The notes under the pieces: model-generated
Databases searched by the model: none
The model's input: the letters and a program-made list of their open reading frames with translations, nothing else
What the model was told of the DNA's origin: nothing
Translations under genes and position numbers: made by a program
Origin: Streptomyces sp. CBMA152
GTDB taxonomy: Bacteria; Actinomycetota; Actinomycetes; Streptomycetales; Streptomycetaceae
DNA: 64,000 nt
Direction: 5' to 3'
Assembly: GCF_014596475.1 (NCBI RefSeq)
Contig: NZ_MECJ01000012.1
Span: forward strand, 62,001 to 126,000
Shown: positions 59,397 through 64,000 of the stretch, one piece after another
Layout: every line of letters starts with the position of its first letter
Position numbering within the stretch: position 1 is the first letter of the stretch

Positions 59397-62120
59397 ATGC
59401 AGCCATCACGTGCCGTCGCGCCGGTGTCAGCCGGTGAGGGCGATGTCAAGAAGCCTTCTTCCGGGCACACTTATGTGCTCATGGTCGAGTACGACTCCGA
59501 GTTCGGGCTCGACCAGCTTCCCCTGGTCGGCCAGGACATCCCGCCGGAGATGGACGTGAAGTTCTCCGGCCTGCGGACGGTTGTTGCCTCCGCGACGCTC
59601 ACTCCCGAGCAGGTGGAATCGATCAACACCCAGCTGGGACAACTCGGCGGCGACCATCCCCCCTCCTTACCCAAGGACAAGGTCACCAAGGGGGCGACGT
59701 TCCAGGCGACATGCACCGTGCCGGGCATGAATCCGCACACCTTCCGCCTGCACCTGGGCGGCGGCTCCGAGCGGGGTGAGACCAAGCCGCACAGCACGGA
59801 GCCCGCCCTCCCGCAGGCCCCCCAGGCGCCGCTGCTCCTGGCGCGCCAGCCGGTGCCGCGCAGCACGCCGACAGCCCCGGATGCGGTGCCCGCAGCACCG
59901 GCCGCCGCGTGGCTGAACGTCGACAAGACGCTCGGCCCGCTCACCGTGCGCCGCCTCGGCGTCGGCTACCAGGACCAGGAACTGTCGGTGCTGGCTGACG
60001 CCACGATGAAGGCCGGCCCCCTGACGATCGGGGTGGACGGGCTCGGTCTGGGGGTGCGTCTGGACAAGCTCCTCCACGGCGAACTGGAAGCCGAGGGCCG
60101 GCTGTCCGGGCTGAGCGTCGACTACTCCACTCCCACGCTGGAGATCGGCGGGGCGTTCCTCAAGGGCACGCCGCCCGCCGGGTATGACCTGTTCATCTCG
60201 GGGCTGCTGGCGGTCAAGGCATCGAAGTACTCCTTCGGTGCCGTGGGCGCCTACCTCCACAAGATGGACGGGCAGCCGTCGCTGTTCCTGTTCGGCGAGC
60301 TCGGCGGGGAGATCCCGGGACCGCCGCCGTTCGTGCTCACCGGTCTGATGGGCGGCTTCGGCTACAACAGCCACCTGCGGATCCCCACCCTGGCAGAGGT
60401 GTCCGTCTTCCCCCTGATCGCCGGCCTGACCTCCGAGACGGGCAGCGGCACTCTGAAGGAAGAGCCTGCTGCGGACGCCAAGGGCGGCCTCCTGGGCACG
60501 CTGGAGTCGTTGACGTCCGGGGACGATCCGTGGGTGCGTCCGGCCGACGGCCAGATCTGGGTCGCCGCCGGGGTGGCGTTCTCGGTGTGCGAACTCATCC
60601 AGGCCCGTGCCCTGCTGACCGCGGAGTTCGGCTCCGGCCTGGCCATCAGCCTGCTCGGGCGGGCCAGCGCCTCCTTCCCGCTGCCCAAGGAGGCAACGAA
60701 GGCCGGGGTCGCCCCGTACGCGAATCTGGAGCTGGACCTGGAGGCCGTCTACACCTCCGAGAAGGCCATGCTCGCGGTGGACGCCCTGCTCACCGACCGG
60801 TCGTTCGTACTGGACCCGGCCTGCCACCTCACCGGCGGGTTCGCACTGCACTGCTGGTTCGACGGCAGCGCCCACCCTGGTGACTTCGTGCTGACGCTGG
60901 GCGGCTACCACCCGCAGTTCACCCCGCCCGCCCACTATCCCGCCCCGCCGCGGCTGGGCATCAACTGGAGCCCCAGCGACGCGGTCTCCATCACGGGCGG
61001 CTCCTACCTCGCGCTCACCCCCGCCGCGTTCATGGTCGGCAGCAGCCTGGATGTGCAGTACCACTCCGGTGACGTACGGGCCTGGCTGACCGCACACGTC
61101 GACGCGCTGCTGCAGTGGCAGCCCTTCCACTTCGATGTCACCGCCGGCATCACCCTCGGCGCCTCGCTCAACACCCACGTCTTCGGCACCTGGAGCGTGG
61201 AAGTCGGCGCCGACTTCCACGCGTGGGGCCCGCCGACCGGAGGCGAGGTCACCGTCCACGTCCTGGGCATCGGGCTGACCGTCGCCTTCGGCCAGCCGGC
61301 CCCCGCAGTGCCCGCCCCGAAGCTGGACTGGAAGGAGTTCACCGCCCTGCTGCCCGCCGCCGACCAGGTCGTGCAGGTCGTGCCGGTACGCGGACTGATG
61401 CCTCCCCCGCCCGCGCCTGCCGGACAGACGGCCCCGCGGCCGGGAGATGCCGTCTGGGTGCTGTCGAGCGACGGCTTCGAGCTGGAGAGCCGCACCGCGG
61501 TTCCCGCCAGCGAGCTACTGACCGCCGACGCCGCCCCCGCCGCCGAGCGGGCAGAGCAGAAGGTGAACATCCGGGCGATGGGCAAGCAGGGTCTGGACGC
61601 CCAGCACCGCATCATCATCCGCAAGCACGGGGCAGACGGCGCACCCGGCCCCGCCTTCGACGCTGCGAGCAAGAACTGGACGATCCGCGCGCAGCGCACC
61701 AACGTGCCCGCCGCCCTGTGGGGAGCGCCCACCTTGGACCCGCACCACCTGCCCGCCGCCGACGAGCAGCTGGTGACCGGCATGATCACCGGTGCGCGGA
61801 TCACCGCCCCTGCACCCGCACCGGGCGGGCACTCGCTTGCCGTGGACGCCGCCGCGCTGGACAGCACGGCGCTCGCCGACGGCACGAACCCGCTGGGAGG
61901 CGCCGACGACCAGGCCATTGTCCGGCCCCCTGCCCGCAGCACGGAGGCGGTCGCTGTCATCGGCCAGATGGCCGACACCGGCACGGCCGCGAACCGCGCC
62001 GCGCTACTCAAGGACCTGCAGCGCTGGCAGCTGACAGACCTGGCCGATGACGACCTGTCCGCCCTCGCCCGCGAAGCCGGGCACCTGTTCGCCCACCAGC
62101 CCCTCATCGCGGCCTGCTGA
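59397..62120 (+). CDS. DUF6603-domain large beta-rich protein
   Basis: 907 residues, ATG at 59397 with GAGGAGCGG upstream. After a ~170-residue N-terminal region, a long beta-strand-rich section (about residues 175-640) carries repeated patterns such as GPLTIGVDGLGLGVRLDKLL, LEIGGAFLKGTPPAGYDLFI and FVLTGLMGGFGYNSHLRIPT. I recognise these as the DUF6603 type. The C-terminal ~250 residues are Ala/Pro-rich and helical. No signal peptide or membrane helix is visible. Function of the family is unknown. Leu91 is encoded by TTA (59667-59669). It is 29 bases before the next large gene, so the two form an operon. Confidence 0.8.
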   Translation: MQPSRAVAPVSAGEGDVKKPSSGHTYVLMVEYDSEFGLDQLPLVGQDIPPEMDVKFSGLRTVVASATLTPEQVESINTQLGQLGGDHPPSLPKDKVTKGATFQATCTVPGMNPHTFRLHLGGGSERGETKPHSTEPALPQAPQAPLLLARQPVPRSTPTAPDAVPAAPAAAWLNVDKTLGPLTVRRLGVGYQDQELSVLADATMKAGPLTIGVDGLGLGVRLDKLLHGELEAEGRLSGLSVDYSTPTLEIGGAFLKGTPPAGYDLFISGLLAVKASKYSFGAVGAYLHKMDGQPSLFLFGELGGEIPGPPPFVLTGLMGGFGYNSHLRIPTLAEVSVFPLIAGLTSETGSGTLKEEPAADAKGGLLGTLESLTSGDDPWVRPADGQIWVAAGVAFSVCELIQARALLTAEFGSGLAISLLGRASASFPLPKEATKAGVAPYANLELDLEAVYTSEKAMLAVDALLTDRSFVLDPACHLTGGFALHCWFDGSAHPGDFVLTLGGYHPQFTPPAHYPAPPRLGINWSPSDAVSITGGSYLALTPAAFMVGSSLDVQYHSGDVRAWLTAHVDALLQWQPFHFDVTAGITLGASLNTHVFGTWSVEVGADFHAWGPPTGGEVTVHVLGIGLTVAFGQPAPAVPAPKLDWKEFTALLPAADQVVQVVPVRGLMPPPPAPAGQTAPRPGDAVWVLSSDGFELESRTAVPASELLTADAAPAAERAEQKVNIRAMGKQGLDAQHRIIIRKHGADGAPGPAFDAASKNWTIRAQRTNVPAALWGAPTLDPHHLPAADEQLVTGMITGARITAPAPAPGGHSLAVDAAALDSTALADGTNPLGGADDQAIVRPPARSTEAVAVIGQMADTGTAANRAALLKDLQRWQLTDLADDDLSALAREAGHLFAHQPLIAAC

Positions 62121-62149
62121 CCCGATCCGCGCATAGGAGAGGTAACCAC

Positions 62150-64000
62150 ATGCCCACCACCCCCCAGACCGTGACCTTCACCGACTCCCTGAGGCCGTCC
62201 GTCGAAGCCGGCCGCTACACCCTCACCGTCACCCAGGACCTTCTGGATCAGAACAAGACGGTTGACGACACGAAGTACCTCAAGCCCGCCGAACACGACT
62301 TCGTTGTCAGGGCTCCGCAGTTCCACCTGGACGACAGCCTCGTCCACGGCGTCTTCCCCCCGCCCGGCATGAACGGCGCCTTCCACACCGTTCTGCCGCA
62401 CATCACCCTCAACCGCGCGGTGCTGCCCTGGGAACGCGCCCTGGACCCGCAGCACCCCACCATGAGCGGGGACGGGCCAGCCTGGCTGGCCCTGCTCGTG
62501 CTCAGCACCGCCGACAGCGTGACCCCGAGGGCCTGGACGGTCCGCCAGGCCCTCGCCGCCGAGCCCGCCGTCCGACTGCCCGCGCTGGATACCGGTGCGC
62601 TCACCGATGCGGAACTCGACGGCGCCTGCACCACCGTGGACCTGCCGCCCGCCCTGGCCGCGGACCTGCTGCCCCGGGCCGAGGAGCTGAACCTGCTCAC
62701 CCACGTCCGCACCGGCTCCCTCGCCCTCGCTGCCCCCGCCGCTGATCCTGCCGCGGCCGTGGGCACCGACTCCTACTCGGTAGTCATCGCCAACCGCTTC
62801 CCGGCCGATGCCGGCGGCTCCTACACCGCCCACCTGGTCTCCCTCGAAGGCCACGCCCCGCACCTGCCCTCCGCCACAGGCCAAGAGGCTGCGCCCCCCG
62901 GCGCAGACCAGCCCCTACGTCTGTTCTCGCTCCACTCCTGGGCCTTCACCTCCCACCCGGAAGAAAGCGGAGGCTTCCGCCCCCTCATCGAGCACCTGGC
63001 CCGCCCCACCCCGGACGCCGACGACCGCGCCGGACTACTGCGCCGCCCCCTGCCTCCCATCGAAGAGACCCCCGGCCAAGACAGTGCTGCCGTGCGGCGG
63101 CTGCGGGACGGCTACCTGCCAGTGGCCCACCACACCTCTCCCGGAGCGCACACCTTCGCCTGGTACCGCGGCCCCCTCACCCCCGTACCGCCCGTCAACA
63201 CCCCCGACACCTCGCTGCTGCCCAAGCTCTGCACCCACCCCTCCCAGGCCCTCATCTACGTCAAGGACCACGGGGTCTTCGACCTCAGCTACGCCGACGC
63301 CTTCAGCCTCGGCCGCACGCTGGCCCTGGCCGATGCGGACTTCACCACCGAGATCGCCGCCTTCTACCGCACCTTCGCCGAACGCCACGCACACCTGACC
63401 CAGCGCACCCGGCATCCCGCACTCACCGACCCGCGCGACGCCCTCACCCGCCTGGACGATCTTCTGCAACACGGCCTCCAGGCCAGCCTCCAACGCCTGT
63501 TCGCACCCCCCGTCATGCAGTACAGCACCATGCCCGCCCACCGGTTTGCGCCAGCCGCCGCTCCGCCCCCCGAGCCCGTAGAGGTCCTGCTCGCCGAAGC
63601 CCGCGACCCCGGCACGCGCCTGGGCCGCCACACCCAGCAGATCAGCACGTGGCTGACAAACCTGACCCAGCTCGCCACGGTCCCCTTCGCCCACCTGGTA
63701 CCCGACCGCACGGCCCTGCCCGCCGAAAGCCTGCGCTGGTTCCACGTCGACCCGCTGTGGCTGCGCGTGCTGCGCGACGGCGCGCTGAGCATCGGCCGCA
63801 GCCGCGCCGCAGCAGAACCACTGGACACCATCATGCACAGCCTCTTCACACCTGCGGCCCCCTCTCCCGCCGCCGGGCTGCTGATCCGCTCCGCCCTCGT
63901 ACGCGGCTGGCCCGCTCTCACCTTCCACGCCACCGGCCCCTCCGGCACCGCGCTGGCCGTCCTGCGCCGCGACCGGCTCGACACGGACGTCCTCTTGGTG
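62150..64000 (+). CDS. Very large uncharacterised partner of the DUF6603 protein, 5' part
   Basis: ATG at 62150 preceded by TAGGAGAGG; the frame stays open to the window end (617 codons and more). The start (TVTFTDSLRPSVEAGRYTLT, then HDFVVRAPQFHLDDSLVHGV and FPPPGMNGAFHTVLPHITLN) is beta-rich. Later come SQALIYVKDHGVFDLSYADA and VPFAHLVPDRTALPAESLRW followed by FHVDPLWLRVLRDGALSIGR. This last segment looks like a conserved motif. I do not recognise the family. Size, absence of membrane segments and coupling to DUF6603 suggest a cytosolic or secreted multi-protein assembly or a toxin-like product. Confidence 0.85.
   Translation, partial: MPTTPQTVTFTDSLRPSVEAGRYTLTVTQDLLDQNKTVDDTKYLKPAEHDFVVRAPQFHLDDSLVHGVFPPPGMNGAFHTVLPHITLNRAVLPWERALDPQHPTMSGDGPAWLALLVLSTADSVTPRAWTVRQALAAEPAVRLPALDTGALTDAELDGACTTVDLPPALAADLLPRAEELNLLTHVRTGSLALAAPAADPAAAVGTDSYSVVIANRFPADAGGSYTAHLVSLEGHAPHLPSATGQEAAPPGADQPLRLFSLHSWAFTSHPEESGGFRPLIEHLARPTPDADDRAGLLRRPLPPIEETPGQDSAAVRRLRDGYLPVAHHTSPGAHTFAWYRGPLTPVPPVNTPDTSLLPKLCTHPSQALIYVKDHGVFDLSYADAFSLGRTLALADADFTTEIAAFYRTFAERHAHLTQRTRHPALTDPRDALTRLDDLLQHGLQASLQRLFAPPVMQYSTMPAHRFAPAAAPPPEPVEVLLAEARDPGTRLGRHTQQISTWLTNLTQLATVPFAHLVPDRTALPAESLRWFHVDPLWLRVLRDGALSIGRSRAAAEPLDTIMHSLFTPAAPSPAAGLLIRSALVRGWPALTFHATGPSGTALAVLRRDRLDTDVLLV

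Overview
The window is very GC-rich, with strong G/C preference at codon third positions, GTG/ATG starts, many ATGA/GTGA start-stop overlaps and gene families typical of actinomycetes. It looks like a Streptomyces (or close relative) accessory region: a large plasmid, an integrated conjugative element, or a plastic chromosome arm. No integrase, telomere gene, rRNA or core housekeeping block is visible.

Layout. (1) About 0-14.8 kb: a possible small-molecule or nucleotide-sugar cluster. It holds a DegT-type PLP aminotransferase (cut by the window start), a radical SAM protein, a nucleoside-phosphorylase-like protein, a family 2 glycosyltransferase, a TauD-like oxygenase fusion, an MFS exporter, an ABC exporter, a small P-loop kinase-like protein and four NUDIX domains, one fused to a methyltransferase. 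A scar of broken transfer-element genes (HTH, PKD-like, SAF) sits inside it at 4.9-6.1 kb. (2) About 14.8-19.2 kb: mobile debris. There is an IS21 helper fragment, a phage-scaffold-like gene, and a MerR/SDR pair lying between an orphan IS701-type end and a decayed IS701 copy. (3) About 19.3-29.6 kb: a replication/coupling module on the minus strand (winged-helix replication-type protein, replication-relaxation protein, VirD4/HerA-like ATPase, small membrane protein), followed by a possible toxin-antitoxin pair, small ORFs, stem-loops and an XRE regulator. (4) About 29.9-41.2 kb: a type IV secretion operon on the minus strand (sigma-like protein, TcpC/VirB8-like, pilin-like, VirB3/PrgI-like, VirB4, VirB6-like, VirB1/NlpC-P60) and a DUF2637 (Spd-like) protein. 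The operon promoter region carries eight 9-bp iterons; two further copies lie beyond the DUF2637 gene. (5) About 42.5-46.2 kb: a DUF6192/RacP-like pair, an unknown gene and a membrane-anchored beta-propeller protein. (6) About 46.2-57 kb: sparsely coding accessory DNA with 20-24 bp palindromes, a tRNA-Leu(UAA), a zinc deaminase-like protein, a degenerate aldo-keto reductase, a sigma-region-2-like protein, a peptidoglycan-binding-domain protein, a CAU tRNA, a zinc-ribbon protein, an HTH pair and a PAS-PAS-LuxR regulator. (7) About 59.4-64 kb: a DUF6603 protein and a very large partner gene running off the window.

How it may work together. The conjugation module (20-41 kb) probably moves the element and the flanking genes are cargo. 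The clearest unifying thread is translational. The region carries its own tRNA for the rare UUA codon, and UUA codons occur in four local genes: the T4SS peptidase, the zinc-ribbon protein, the PAS-LuxR regulator and the DUF6603 protein. This suggests bldA-like gating encoded on the element itself. The NUDIX-rich cluster is the best candidate for an undescribed biosynthetic pathway. These functional links are inferences from context.
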